A stretch of 64,000 nucleotides of DNA from Bombyx mori (GCF_030269925.1 NC_085112.1:16245501-16309500), one strand, 5' to 3'. Counted from the first letter of the stretch, positions 11,385 to 23,310 are shown. Notes: generated by a model not told the origin, from the letters alone. A program made the numbers and translations.

Positions 11385-12640
11385 ACTTAAATTAAAAAAA
11401 AACAAAAAACCAATTAATTGCCGGTCATAAAGCTCATAACGAAACACCGTGTCTAAGTGGAGTCCTTTAATAAATTACATTAAAATATTTCCATAGATTA
11501 TTTTTGATTCATCTGGTCGCGATAAGAGTAGAAGCAGGACTATTATTTTAATCTGCGGTCGGCCATTACGGCTCAGTCGGTTCGATGTGCGTTATCTTTC
11601 ATTTTATTATTGCTTTTAATATTGTATAATTAGTTTATATTTTTAGAGGCTGCGACACGATGTCTTTAACTGTAACAAATTTGAATTATTGATTGGGGAT
11701 AAAACTTGAATTCTTAGGCTGAAAAGTAAAAAATTTTTGAGTTTATTATTTAGATTTTGTTATTGATTACACTAATATCACATGCTTAATAATTTCATAC
11801 TTACCGAGTGTTTTTTCTGATATATTTTCCAAAATGCCTGTTAACAATATGAGAAGGTGAGATCAACATTAATTGAAAAAGAAAACAGTGTATACGCACA
11901 CACAAGTGTCTCTATTTTTTATATTGAAATCAAGAGTCGTTTCGAATTTGACTACAAAAGTCAAGCGTTTGTCTTAATTCAATTTATTGTATGAAGTTAC
12001 ATGAAGCAACTTAATATTTAATGGAAATGGACAAGTTTTGACAAAAATACTAGTGTGATAAATCGTATCGTATACTATAAAGTATGAATCGTGAAACGAT
12101 CTAAGGATATGGGTTTTTTACATCCACGCTTGCGGTCTTCCTAATGTCTCTATTTAAGAGATTCATAGCTTGTCCAACATTAAAAAAAAAAACCTCTTCT
12201 TTTCATTAATTTAATTAATTCCGATAGAGATCTCTTTCTAACTTTTTTGTTGGTAGTCCTGCGCGTCTTAACTTTTTGTGAGTTGTAATCGATACGGGTT
12301 TGATATTAATTATTATGTTCATAATTTATAGTTTATTTTGACCGGTAAAATCTTGATTTTGGAAGTAGTTTTATCTTAAGGAATTTTGTTTTTTTTACAA
12401 ATTTTGTAGCGGCTTCAAATAATTATACTGCTGTGTATTTGTGAACTTATTTTTAGTTTGGTCTAACACTGCTCTAAGACGAATGAATAATTTGAAAATT
12501 AACACTTATGAGCAGCGTTGAAATCACAATAGAGGCCCTTAAAAGTCAAGCTCTCAATTAAAATGGAGCGGCTTAGTAGTATTAAGTTAAAAAATGCAAT
12601 CGCTTTGCACCAAGAAGAGCTATAGCGGTCATACTGGCAT
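11385..12640. other. Non-coding stretch
   Basis: AT-rich DNA with no supported gene and no repeat that I recognise. Confidence 0.4.
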
Positions 12641-12650
12641 TGGATCGCAA

Positions 12651-12878
12651 TGCCCGCTGAGTTTCTCGCCGGATCTTCTCAGCGGGTCGCGATTCTGATC
12701 CGGTAGTAGATTCATACGCGAAGCAATTGCTCTTGAGTTGTTAGGTCTCCTTCGGAGGCGCTCGGGCAGCTGTTAGCAAATCCCACCCCTCCTGGCTGAG
12801 CCTTTGCTCGCCCACCTGTCCTGGTGAAACTGGAAAGGCCTTCGGGCCACCAGTAATCTCTCAAACATAAAAAAAAAA
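12651..12878 (+). mobile_element. LINE 3' tail (family C) with 10-bp target duplication
   Basis: Begins TGCCCGCTGAGTTTCTCGCC and ends CAGTAATCTCTCAAACAT plus an A run. TGGATCGCAA occurs just before (12641-12650) and just after (12879-12888), so both boundaries are fixed and the insertion is complete but 5'-truncated. Same subfamily as 60866-61096. Confidence 0.8.
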
Positions 12879-13595
12879 TGGATCGCAATACACAAATGGC
12901 AATATGGCAATAATGGCAACCCAAATGATCTTAAACTATGCATAGCTCTTCGGAATTATTTTTATCATCTAATTCGGATATTGTTAATTAATACAATTAT
13001 TGAAATTAAAAACTTTTGCTAATTTAGGTAAAGTATTATATTATTTAACTCTACAACGTTAACAAACTCATAGCTTCATACAGAAACTTACACCTAATTA
13101 CCCTAATACTTTAGAACTGATTTTAATACAGCTATATCAAATAGTAAATATCTATATTTCGGAAACACAACATTTTAAATCCTTCTTTAAATTTCAAATA
13201 AGTGCTTGGTTACATTTATAACAGTTGTTAGTCTAAAAGATACTACATTTTAATATTGAATTTCATCATTCACTCATATAAAATATATTGGATACGATCA
13301 TAACATTTACATAAATAACATTTTAAACAGCTCTTAACATTCTCTTGCAGTAACACAAATCTTCACACAAAGCCCAAAAAGTAGATATTTGAAAAAAAAG
13401 ATACGCGGAAAAATATAGAGCCCTCTAAACACCGCGGCATGTGACGTCCGACACGCCTCGTTGTCTGCCGAAGCAGTCCCGACTGCGAGCAGTAGCGTGT
13501 CGAGCGTCGACCGGGACACATGTCTGTAAACGAGCTTCAGGCGAAAACAACGAGACCGAACACGTAAAACGAAACACAGAAACTAAAATTACAAG

Positions 13596-13616
13596 TTCAT
13601 TTTTTTTCTGTTCTAG
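13596..13616 (+). promoter_or_regulatory. Possible splice acceptor upstream of the collagen-like exon
   Basis: A T-rich tract ending in TTCTGTTCTAG stands 109 bases before the start codon. If used, part of the 5' UTR lies in an earlier exon. The stretch 13430-13560 is distinctly richer in GC and CpG than its surroundings and could hold the promoter or first exon. The sequence alone does not decide between a spliced and an unspliced 5' UTR. Confidence 0.35.
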
Positions 13617-14101
13617 ATCAAAGCATTACTGTGTTAAAAATCAATGGGTTAAGAAAAGTAAAATCATAAGGGGAAATGTTTTTGAACGTAATATAATATA
13701 AAAACTGTGAAAAATTTAGTTAAAAATGATACTAAAAATGGGAGGCAAGTCGCCTCCAGCCGCAAAACAACAGACAGACAAAGAGACGAAAAAAGATGAC
13801 AAAAAGAAAAAAAATGAAAGATGCGACGAGAAATGCCCCAGCGATCCGTGGGCCTACTGTGTTGTGTTGTGGTGTGCTTGTGCCATGAGTCTCATCTCGA
13901 GCGGGTACAGCCTGTATAAGCAGCAAGGCTTACAGGACAGACTGTCTTTACTGGAAGAGCAGCACTTGGCGTTGAGGAGTGCGGTCTTGGAGCCTCAGCA
14001 GCCCCTAGTAGAACGACTTCGGAGAGAAGCCTTATCAAGACCCCTGTATTGGAGGCCCAGAAGGAGCATCAGGGATTACGGGGACTGCGGTTGTCCTGCA
14101 G
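13617..14101 (+). CDS. First coding exon of a putative membrane-associated (MACIT-like) collagen
   Basis: Coding starts at ATG 13726 and runs to 14101; an in-frame TAG at 13717-13719 closes the frame upstream. A second in-frame ATG at 13738 (M5) has the better context (AAAATGG). In the 126 residues seen: a K/D-rich, probably cytoplasmic tail (about 8-38); a hydrophobic, Cys-containing transmembrane helix (about 42-64); a Leu/Glu-rich stretch likely to form a coiled coil (about 66-105); a furin-type R-P-R-R at 110-113; and a Cys-Gly-Cys-Pro-Ala-Gly end. The exon ends in CAG|GTTAGT, splitting the last Gly codon after its first base. Known for the family: MACIT collagens are type II membrane proteins that trimerise through juxtamembrane coiled coils and are shed by furin; split Gly codons are common in invertebrate collagen genes. 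Inference: the Gly-X-Y region lies in later exons, none of which I see. It could instead be a gliomedin-like or other type II protein. Confidence 0.6.
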
Positions 14102-14107
14102 GTTAGT
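14102..14107 (+). other. Splice donor of the collagen-like exon
   Basis: The exon ends ...CCTGCAG and the intron begins GTTAGT. The intron is phase 1, inside a Gly codon. Read through, the frame stops at TAG at once, which supports splicing here. Confidence 0.55.
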
Positions 14108-15988
14108 TAAGCTCATCGAACCATGCGGTTTTACGCTGTGAAGGTTGAAGTTAGGGCTTCTTCCACATTATACAATACAATAGACATCACGAACATGCTT
14201 AAAGGTAGAACGTAACGTAAATTAGTTATTGTATAGATAGCTATTGTAGTAATTGATCATTACTAATAAAAACAATTTTATTCATACTGTTAATATCACA
14301 TATCACTTTGAGACATGAAGCCGAAGACACATATACGACAATAGTTGCAACTTGCAATCCTTGAGTAACTGCTTAGTCGCCGAACACATAAACACGATAA
14401 CGGTCCCGTCGATAAACACTTAACAAGAGCTTAAAGTAATAAATAAAGTTTCCAAAAGGCTTTCAAGAGCTTTAAAGTTCACAAAATGATGAACTTCCGT
14501 AAGAACTCAAAGCGTCGTATTTACATTACAGACTTTGCTTTGGCAATCGCATGATCGTGGAAATCTCGTTTTATAAATAAATAAGAAACTTTTGTTTCTT
14601 AAAAGGATAAGTATTTAATTTTAAAAGAAACGGTCATGTATTTTCAGCATGTAACAATTTGTGGAATGAGCTTTTAAGAGAGAATTTTGGTGTAATTTTT
14701 CAGAATGAAAGCTTTCTTAAGGTGCTAGTGACTCAGTAACGTCGAAATCAGTCAAAAATAAACTATCTACATCATATCAGAATTCAGTATAACGTGCTAT
14801 GGTCGATTCACGCAAAAATATAAACAAGTGCTCAAGATATTGAACATAATATTGATAAATTTCAAAATCGTAATAAGATACAATTGCACTACATCTGATG
14901 TTGATTTGTAAATTATATCCTTTATGTCTTTTGTTATTCACTGATCAACTAGTTAAACGGAATTAATAATTAAAAATCAAATAAACTCCTGAGACTATTT
15001 CTGAAAAAGTATGAATAATAATAAATAATAGAGTTCACGGACCGCTTGGTGTAGAGACTCGATGTTGAAATGTTAAATGGTACGGAAGTGGACAAACTAT
15101 ATTAAAATATTATTGAAAGCTAAAAAAAGAAAAAACCGTGTTAACAGAAGTAATATCAATGTAATTATGTACAGTGCTAAATAAACGATGACACTTGGTC
15201 ATCAAAAATTACTTACATCCACGCAGAACGCTCTAGGTAGAGCATTGTTACGACCAATAATTACGATATCGATAATTTCTTCGAATATAAGCGGCTGCGG
15301 ATATAATATTTATTTCACGTACTTATCAGTCACTTTACAAACAGAAAGCTTTTAAGTACACTTTAGAAACGTGAAGTTAATGTGTACGAAAAATCGTTAC
15401 TAAATACAATATAAAAGCTCAATAGCATCCTGCTATAACAATCAAATTAAAGCAACAAAGCACTCAGAACTAACACCTCGTCAAAGGGACGATGAGGCCG
15501 ATTTGGAACGCTATTAAATTTTTTGTCCACCCCGCATTGCAGTGCTAACTCGTATATAGGCTAGTGATGTGCCATCATCATGATCATTCGGAATCGATGA
15601 GTACTTTACAATTATTTTTTTGTAATTAGATTTTATGTTACCTCCACAGAAATTAAAACATGACCGATACGAACACGCATCTCTGAAGATAAGAATAATA
15701 TTTTATTTATTTATTACACTACCTATATTATGTATTAGATATGCATAGGTTGATACAATGCATAAGGCCTTCTCTATGGGTCAACCAAAGGTACATAATA
15801 CAAAGAAAATAATGGTAAGATGCATTGATATGGATGAATATTTTGACATACATATATTCCAGTAAAGGAAATAAAGCCGTCATGAAACACATACGCAAAA
15901 ATAAACATATAGTATACATGAGTGTAAAATTTCATTTATAAATACTAAGAATAAGAATATCACTATTGAAAATTAGTATTTTCATAGG
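14102..15988 (+). other. Presumed intron, no Gly-X-Y exon seen
   Basis: Follows the collagen-like exon. I looked for runs of GGN codons at three-codon spacing and for further exons, and found none here. It is plain AT-rich DNA. Confidence 0.4.
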
Positions 15989-16150
15989 TTTTTATTTATT
16001 TATTGCTTAGATAAATGGACGAGCTCACAGCCCACCTGGTGCTAAGTGGTTACTGGAGCCCATAGACATCTACAACGTAAATGCGCCACACACCTTGAGA
16101 TATAAGTTCTAAGGTCTCAGTATAGTTACAACGGCTGCCCCACCCTTCAA
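15989..16150 (-). mobile_element. Bm1-type SINE, truncated 3' portion
   Basis: On the minus strand it covers the GGGTGGGGCAGCCGTTGTAAC region to the tail (TTTATTTATTTATTGCTT on the plus strand). It is cut short at 16150, before the GTGAAGCAG block. Confidence 0.75.
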
Positions 16151-17860
16151 AAAGGATCCACCTAATTTGACGTATTTTCTTGTGTTTGTTAAGACGGGAC
16201 CTAAAATTAGGTTTCATAGCTCGATACCCATTTACTGCTCGCTTCAGTCGCTCAGTCACGTGTACATAACATATTAATAAACATAATATAGAACACGCCT
16301 ACCAAAAAAAATAATGATAAAATCTATGCATTTTTATATCTTTCGAAAACTCGCCAACACTAGTCAGTTTACCCCCGGTTTATCTGCAGTCCTCGCAAAC
16401 TGATCGAAAATATGATAAACAGCTTCCAACACGAGGGACCGAAGGGACACTTGTCGTAACTAACGTCGAGCCTGTGTGCGTTAACTCAGATTTCTTAAAT
16501 ACACATCACAGATTTACAAGTACTATTAGACATGACCAGAGATATAACGAGGAATAATTGAACGAAGTAATAAATCAACTATTCATTTTCTATTTTATTA
16601 CTGTCAGAATTATGAGTCCAAAAATTTATGAAGTTGTGTAATTACTTGTGGTAGTCTGTATTATGAGCCCGCTTGGGTTGCTACATCTATCCTTGCTACT
16701 TCTGCTGCGAAGCAGACTTGTTGAGGTGCCGACAAACATTACAATTATGATATTCACTTTGTATCTCACCTTCGTCCATTCATTTGTGTATGGGCTCTGG
16801 AAACCAATCTGGTCCATTTGACAAAAAAATATTTTTCTCATTTCAATATCTCATTTTATCCGGGCAAAAACCATAACGGGAAATCACAGAGAGACACTTA
16901 AGTTTTATTTATGTATACATATTTTATAAAAGCTCATTCGTGCAATGACGTGCGTGTGATTTAAGCTATGATGTGTATAGCTATATTTGTATATACGTCT
17001 GTATGTTTGCTATTCAATGCATAGGTAACTGTTACAAATGCATAAGTAGCTCTTTGCTCGTTGCGCTTATGGTACGGGATCGTATGTAGCTCGTGTACAA
17101 GGTCGCAGATTCGATTCGGGAGTGTTTTTAGTTTTATGGTAATCAAATGTACTTGTGAAGAGTATTCACGAGAGTGTATTAAATTATTGTCTTAGTCGGC
17201 AGTCTTCTGATAAGTTATTCAACCAAATTTCCATCATTACTAGTGGGTGGTTTTATCAATAGCTAAGAAATAGATAGTTTGTCGACATGGCCTAGACAGC
17301 GCTGCTAAATTTATAAGATTTGATAAAATCCAAATACTAGACAAAGAAAACAATATGATTCCGTGTGGTGCGCGAGGCCATTGAAGTCAAAAAACATATC
17401 AACTTGAATACAGAATATGGTTGATGCGTATCGCACACCTGGGATCCTCTAACCATGAGCGCGTAACTTCTAGTAACTTGTAACTTCTAAACAAACTGTC
17501 AGACTTCATGATACTGTTAGTTCGTTAGTTCCACTTGTGTGTAAAGAAAGCAAAATGAACATTTTGTATACAAAATTAAACGGTAGTTGGCAGAATATTA
17601 AATATAAATGTCGACGAACAACGTCTTAGTTATCCGATCTATGAATGCTGTAAAGTAATCGAAAAGACAGAAATAATATACGCGATAACTAAACCGTTCA
17701 ATCAAATTTTTATACAGTTATTATAGCTTAGACCTAACTATAGTATTAGAAAGAATTCTCCACATTAATTTAACTACCATTTTATTCAGTATAAGGGACC
17801 CGAAATACATGACGTATATGTAAAAATAACAAGTAGCTACGCAACAAAGACATATAATGT
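16151..17860. other. Non-coding stretch
   Basis: No supported gene. Nothing recognisable beyond AT-rich DNA. Confidence 0.4.
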
Positions 17861-17863
17861 CAA

Positions 17864-18110
17864 TTTTTTTTTTATTGCGGACATGGATGGACGAGCTCAC
17901 AGCCCACCTGGTTTTAAGTGGTTACTGGAGCCCATAGACATCTACGACGTAAATGCGCCACCCACCTTGAGATATAAGCTCTAAGGTCTCAAGTATAGTT
18001 ACAACGGCTGCCCCACCTTTCAAGCCGAAACGCATTACTGCTTCATGGCAGAAATAAGCAGGGCGGTGGTACCCGTGCAGACTCACAAGAGGTCCTACCA
18101 CCAGTAAAAA
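17864..18110 (-). mobile_element. Bm1-type SINE, 3' portion
   Basis: Full distal consensus in inverse orientation, from the T run at 17864 to CCTACCACCAGTAAAAA at 18110. Read on its own strand it therefore starts TTTTTACTGGTGGTAGG, the same 5' boundary as several other copies. Confidence 0.8.
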
Positions 18111-18149
18111 TGCCAAATGTATTGGAAAAGCAAATTGACTTTGGAATTA

Positions 18150-18330
18150 ACTCACTAGTGTTAATTGGTTTACGGGGCTCGTAGATGGCACGACGAGGGT
18201 GCTATCCATGTTGAGACATGAGGTCAAAGTCTCAATGGTCACGGCTGCCCTACATGACTGCTCCCGAGCAATTGGCAGGAAGGGGTACCTATTCGTGCGA
18301 CTCACGGGGTAGAGAATAATGACAGTATAA
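18150..18330 (-). mobile_element. Old, diverged relative of the Bm1 distal region
   Basis: On the minus strand the order GTGAGTCGCACGAATAGGTAC, GGGCAGCCGTGACC, GTCTCAACATGG, then a 'CCGTAAACCAATTAACAC' block follows the Bm1 distal region at low similarity. Lies 40 bases from a younger copy in the same orientation. Confidence 0.5.
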
Positions 18331-18845
18331 AACCCAAGAGCCCGGAACAAAAAGCGATAAAATCGTAGCGTGCGATTGACAGATGGACACCCCGAGTCTT
18401 TTATTTTATTGAAACCACCCGCAGCTTATACTAAACTTTACAACTCAAACATAAAGTTCTAATTTGTTTTATCATTTTGTTACTGTACTAAATTTTGTCA
18501 AGGTAGGTGCTAGTTAGATGGATTTTACTTGAAAAATAAATGCATTTTTTATAAATTTCTGATACGAAATAAGATTTCATTTCGCTTTGAAAGAAACATG
18601 AATCTTTTATTCAAATCAACTTGAAATATCAGCATCAGGTGCTTGGCTGGAAATCCGTGATATGTTTTCTTACGTTAATACGCATATAAACAATAACAAA
18701 AAAATCATTTAAGAATATACAAACTTAATTTATAACATGATATATCAGTAGACATCTTATGTTGAGCACATTTATTTATCTAAGTGGGTGTATATTTTAT
18801 CAACTTAAAAATTTCCTACTGAGATATTTTTTTGGGATTGTCATT

Positions 18846-18900
18846 TTTCTGGTGGCCGGTGGTCTTTCTAGTTTCACCACGGCTGGTGGGCTGGTGAAAC
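18846..18900 (-). mobile_element. Fragment of LINE tail (family C)
   Basis: GGTGGCCGGTGGTCTTTCTAG and GTTTCACCAC..GGTGGGC correspond in inverse to the GCCCACCTG..GGTGAAACTGGAAAGGCC..GGGCCACC block of family C. It includes a 9-bp inverted repeat, GTTTCACCA (18871-18879) with TGGTGAAAC (18892-18900). Confidence 0.4.
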
Positions 18901-19805
18901 TGTCTTATCCGTAGCCTGTCGCTCACTGTGAAAAACGCACTCGTAAAACATCTCGTGTGCCACCTGTAACCTTCCTACAGAAAACCATCGTATACTCCAG
19001 TACCGGCTGTACAAAGTTTAAGCTCCCATTTAATTAGTGGATACGTGGATGTAGTGAGAAAACATGCATTCAATATTAGTTTTCATACTTACACAACATT
19101 TCCTTAATATTTTTTATAAAATTGCAATCACTTGTTTCAATTAAAATTCTCCAGAGATAATTAAAATTAAAATAATTTACCTACCTAATTACGGCTACGT
19201 TGGGAAATCGTGTGTAATATTCGAAAATCCGATTAATTGATGACAGAATGACAGCTGTCAAATTAATGAAGCATTTGAAGTAACATTTGATGAAATAAAA
19301 AGGCGTGTGAAACATTTAGAAGTAGGGGTGAGAATGACATTGTGATGTTCAATTGTCTATAGGTTCACAATAAGTGCTCATTGCACATCAGCGGTAATCA
19401 TCGGCTCATCTGCCCATGTCTGCCGATGATTATGAAACAATACGCATCTAAATACATACTTGTTACTCGTCAAACGTACTTCAGTAGAACTTTGTAGTTT
19501 TTCAGACACTTTAACATTTGATATTCTATTCTATTAAGGTTGCAATTTTTCATCGTGGCAGTACATTTGAAAAGTCGTACATATCCTGGTGATAAGGCGT
19601 ATTTTGAGTACTAAATCTATATTATTATTATATCATGCGGTCTACACGTGCTGCGCGGCGTTTTGCTGGCACACCTATAAAGCGGTTGAGACTGCTACTC
19701 TTATCTGGACAAGTGGCGTCGGAGTCATGTCCACTGACTTCACTAGCCTTTATACCTTAATAAAATAATTAACCAAGTTTCATTCTTTTCAATTTGTACT
19801 ACATT

Positions 19806-21203
19806 CTTCGATCAATAATACTACTAGATTCGCGATTAGCGCTTCAAAAACGGCCCGAAAAATAAGACCACAAATAAATTTGTGGTCTTATTTCAAATTA
19901 GTATGGTCCAATCATAGCCAACACTAAGACGTCAAAACGCTGCAATGCGCGTTCAAAAACTGAGTAAAAAACCACCGTAACACCAAGGTTTTGGAAGGAA
20001 TATCTTTTTTTGGTAAATTTATATTATTAAGTGTTTTTCATAAAATAATAAACACAATTATATTGTAAATAAAACACAATTTACGAATATTGTAATTGTT
20101 TGGCCAATGTTTGCAACAAGGCACCAACTATTGTAACAAACATCACCTATTCTTGGACAGGGAATGCATAGAGTAGTTTTGTTATTTTATAATGTTATTT
20201 TTGTTTGTAGATTTCCTAGTAGCCCCTTGTCGCTGTGCACAATGGATATATATTGTCGCGAAAGAAAGAGGAGAAGAAATATAGAACCCTTATAAAAATT
20301 CTAGAATTGTTCAATGGTGGTGGCAAATCAATGCAAAAAGTATTAAAAAAACTTTATATGATGTGTAAATATTTTAAGCGTATATGCTGAAAAGGATTTG
20401 TTTTCTGGGGGAAACGAACACAGCCATAAAATAAGCCTAAATTAAACTGATTATAGAAAAATTCATTGATATAAGATTACATTATATTTGTAAAAAAGAA
20501 ACCGCTCATATAAAAATGACTTCTAAAAGACAGCTTTATAACAAACTGAATCTGTTTAAAGGTAATTAAACCTACATTATTGTTTTAATTACTTCTGTAT
20601 AAAGAATACGTGGAAAACATGTTTCGTGTTTCCTTTCATATTTTTTTTACTTTATTCAATTTTATTTTTTATTACCTATTTGTTGTAATAGCGGCAATGT
20701 AAAATATTATCTACTACTTTTTTGAATCTGTCAAAAATAGTTGCGACCATACAAAACAAACCTAAAACAAATATGTATATTCTGCAACTCTATGTCTTTC
20801 AATACTTACTGTGTTCTGAGCATTGAAATGTAATACCAAGAACTACATCTAGTTCCACAATACAATAAGCACGAAATTTTAAACAAATATTTTTAACCTT
20901 ATAAATTAGGCTTTAAGTATCATTTTAGAATAAATATTTTTGTACTGATGACTTTTTATGTTCAAGTGACATTTTAAATTTATTCCATAATATTCTTTTT
21001 CTGACGAAAGGACCTAAATACATATATTTTGCAATGGTAATTAAACTTTGTGTTTAAGATTTAAGGTTTATAATAAACTGAAGTCGTTAACATTATTAAA
21101 CTTTTTTCTAAGAAATGAAGATGTTTTCGTGGCTGCAAACGTGGCCACTGGAGCGTCTTATTTTTGTTCCTGATCCTTAATCTAGTACTATTATTGATCG
21201 AAG
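19806..21203. mobile_element. Non-autonomous DNA transposon, 25-bp TIRs and 8-bp TSD
   Basis: The left end (19806-19830, CTTCGATCAATAATACTACTA...) and the reverse complement of the right end (21179-21203) agree at 24 of 25 positions. Both TIRs are followed inwards by a second shared block, AAAAATAAGAC (about 19857 and, inverted, 21157). ACTACATT occurs immediately outside on each side (19798-19805 and 21204-21211), an exact 8-bp target duplication. Eight-base duplications are typical of hAT, P and Merlin elements; the terminal bases CTTCG fit none perfectly. The 1.35-kb interior has no meaningful ORF and is AT-rich. It must have been mobilised by a transposase encoded elsewhere. Confidence 0.75.
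19860..19893. repeat. 16-bp perfect inverted repeat with 2-nt loop
   Basis: AAATAAGACCACAAAT (19860-19875) is followed by AA and then ATTTGTGGTCTTATTT (19878-19893). It lies just inside the left TIR of the 1.4-kb transposon and could be a subterminal transposase-binding structure. Its RNA would fold into a strong hairpin. Confidence 0.85.
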
Positions 21204-21406
21204 ACTACATTGATTAAACTCAGTGACCGAAACGGGGGTATTCCCATTGGACCTACTATTTAGTGCACAACTATGACTTCCATTGATTACCAAAGCAATG
21301 AATGGTTAATAATGCAATTGTATCTTTTTGTGCACTTAATGTATAATTGTATTCATAAACGGTGTGTTTGGCAGTAGCATTTAGTAGTAGTAGGATAAGC
21401 ACTTGA

Positions 21407-21545
21407 TCCCTCCTGCTAGATGGAGCGACGACCTGCGCAAGGCAGCTGGCAGTAACTGGATTCGTAGAACCGAAGATTGGGTTCAGTGGCGAGCTTTGGG
21501 GGAGGTCTATGTCCAGCAGTGGACTGCCGCAGGCTGATGATGATG
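21407..21545 (+). mobile_element. 139-bp LINE 3' stub with 10-bp target duplication
   Basis: Frame 21418-21537 reads R-W-S-D-D-L-R-K-A-A-G-S-N-W-I, then W-R-A-L-G-E-V-Y-V-Q-Q-W-T, and stops: the extreme C-terminus of an RTE-type ORF2. It ends in a (TGA)n tail. AAGCACTTGA is present at 21397-21406 and 21546-21555. This is a complete, severely 5'-truncated insertion. Confidence 0.8.
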
Positions 21546-22204
21546 AAGCACTTGACTATTCCAATGTGTTTTGTTACTTTATATAAGTGATTTAAATCAC
21601 AATAACTTGTTTTGAGAGTGCATTTTCATCGCATTCATGTGTTAAAGTACTAATTAGCCAGACCGAAACGCTCGGCTGGTAGTCTCGATCAATCAATTAT
21701 AAGAACTAACAAGCTTGCTAAAACAATCTGAGGAAGTTTAATCAAAACTAAACCTTGCAAATTTTCTCTCGAGGCTCGCTCTCATGAATTCGTAAGAGTT
21801 TAATATAATCCGGTTGAGTGGCGATCCGCGGCGCCTTTTGATGTCAGCCAGCGCAAAGAACTTATGTTTTAAGACGACTGCCTCACAAGTATCCGTTTAT
21901 TGAAAATAAGTTCATTGACCTGATTATATTGTGTGCAACTATGTGAACGAAATTGACGAAGGCGTTTGTATATTGTATCTTTGGGCGAGAACAATATTCT
22001 TAGTCTTTGATATTGCGTCTGTATTACTGCCGCGGGGCAGCCCTGTGTAATGTTGCTGCAAATTATCGACTCAAGTCGTAACTATATAGTTACTGTTTCG
22101 CTACAAAAATATTTAGGATCAACTCCATATGGTCTCTGAACACACCGAGCACTATTGTACGGAGCGACAAATAGAAGATCTTGCACTGAGGGAGTTATGT
22201 TTTC

Positions 22205-22433
22205 TTTTTTTTTATTGCTTAGATGAGTGGACGTGCTCACTGCCCACTTGGTGTTATGTGGTTACTGGAGCCGATAGACATGTACAACGTAAATGCGCCA
22301 CCCATGTTGAGATATGAGGTCTCAAGTATACTGCTCACCCTTCAAGCCGAAACGCATTACTGCTTCACGCAGAAATAGGCAGGGTGGTGGTACCTACCCG
22401 TGCGGACTCACAAGAGGTCCTAGCACCAGTAAA
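22205..22433 (-). mobile_element. Bm1-type SINE, 3' portion
   Basis: Distal consensus in inverse orientation from TTTATTGCTTAGATGAGTGG to CCTAGCACCAGTAAA. It lacks about 15 bases of the GCCGTTGTAAC block. Confidence 0.8.
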
Positions 22434-22465
22434 TTATCTTGAATATTCAATACTGGCTGGGAGAT

Positions 22466-22534
22466 ACGGGACGCATGACTGCTTCACGGTGGTACATAAC
22501 AGTGTGGACTTCAAGACCTGTTACCGGTAAAAAC
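22466..22534 (-). mobile_element. Diverged Bm1-related fragment
   Basis: ACGCATGACTGCTTCACGGTGG, GTGTGGACTTCAAGACCTGTTACC and GGTAA keep the order of the Bm1 GCAGTAATGCG..GTGAGTCC..ACCAGTAA region in inverse, at low similarity. It sits next to a younger copy. Confidence 0.45.
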
Positions 22535-22950
22535 TTATAGGTACAGAAACTCCGTCAGTTTCACAAATAAGGTAAAGCTAACTGCGTCACCCTGCTATTG
22601 TACAAACAAGTACAAATAATTGTTTAGGATCCGTCCTGTCCGCGACTCAACGTAACTTACGCTAGCAGCGCTCGTGATCTTAAATTAACCTCGGTTGTTT
22701 TGTTGTTCTAACCCTGCTCTGCTCAGATGCTACTGTGATTATAAAGGTCAGGTTTGCTGGTAATTATTATGGTAACTCAATAAATCAGCCAAACTGTAAT
22801 ATCTTATAGAACTATTACATTGTAAAAGCTGTTCCTGAATACATTTATCAGTATTAATTACACTTAAGTATGATTACTTGGAAAATCCAGTCTGTGGCTC
22901 TCTCAAGATTGGTGTCACTGATCCACTCTTCTTATCCGGTATTTATACTA

Positions 22951-23092
22951 TGTAACTATACTTGAGACCTTAGAACTTATCTCAAGATGTGTGGCGCATT
23001 TACGTTGTAGATGTCTATGGGCTCCAGTATCCACTTAACATCAGGTGTGCTGTGAGCTCGTCCGCCCATCTAAACAATAATAATAAAAAAAT
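22951..23092 (+). mobile_element. Bm1-type SINE, distal third
   Basis: From TGTAACTATACTTGAGACC through GGCTCCAGTATCCACTTAAC to CTAAACAATAATAATAAAAA. Severely 5'-truncated. Confidence 0.75.
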
Positions 23093-23204
23093 TATCGACG
23101 AAAGCTTCAAAACGTTCAAGGAATTTTCTGATTGGAAATTATAGTTAAATGATCAGCGCGATCTAATTTAAAAATAATTGCCTAATGAGTTGAGTGGATT
23201 AAAG

Positions 23205-23310
23205 GTGCGACGGCGGGTGTCGGCGTCGCGGTGTCGGTGGGATCGCGCACCGCACGCGCTCAGTTATGCAAGCCGCAGATTTTGTGTCAGGTACGAAGCG
23301 TAAGCGTTAG
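23205..23310. other. Isolated CpG-rich island
   Basis: About 100 bases with many CG dinucleotides stand out in AT-rich DNA. Within them CTCAGTT (23259-23265) resembles the arthropod initiator, and 25 bases on CAG|GTACGA (cut after 23290) resembles a splice donor. A non-coding first exon is possible. No coding frame is convincing. Confidence 0.25.

Noticed and set aside
13441..13701. 86-residue ORF just upstream of the collagen-like exon
   Set aside because: Different frame, no motif, and it overlaps the likely promoter, 5' UTR and acceptor.
18871..18900. Hairpin as a transcription terminator
   Set aside because: It arises within a degraded LINE tail, has no T run, and intrinsic terminators are not expected in this genome.
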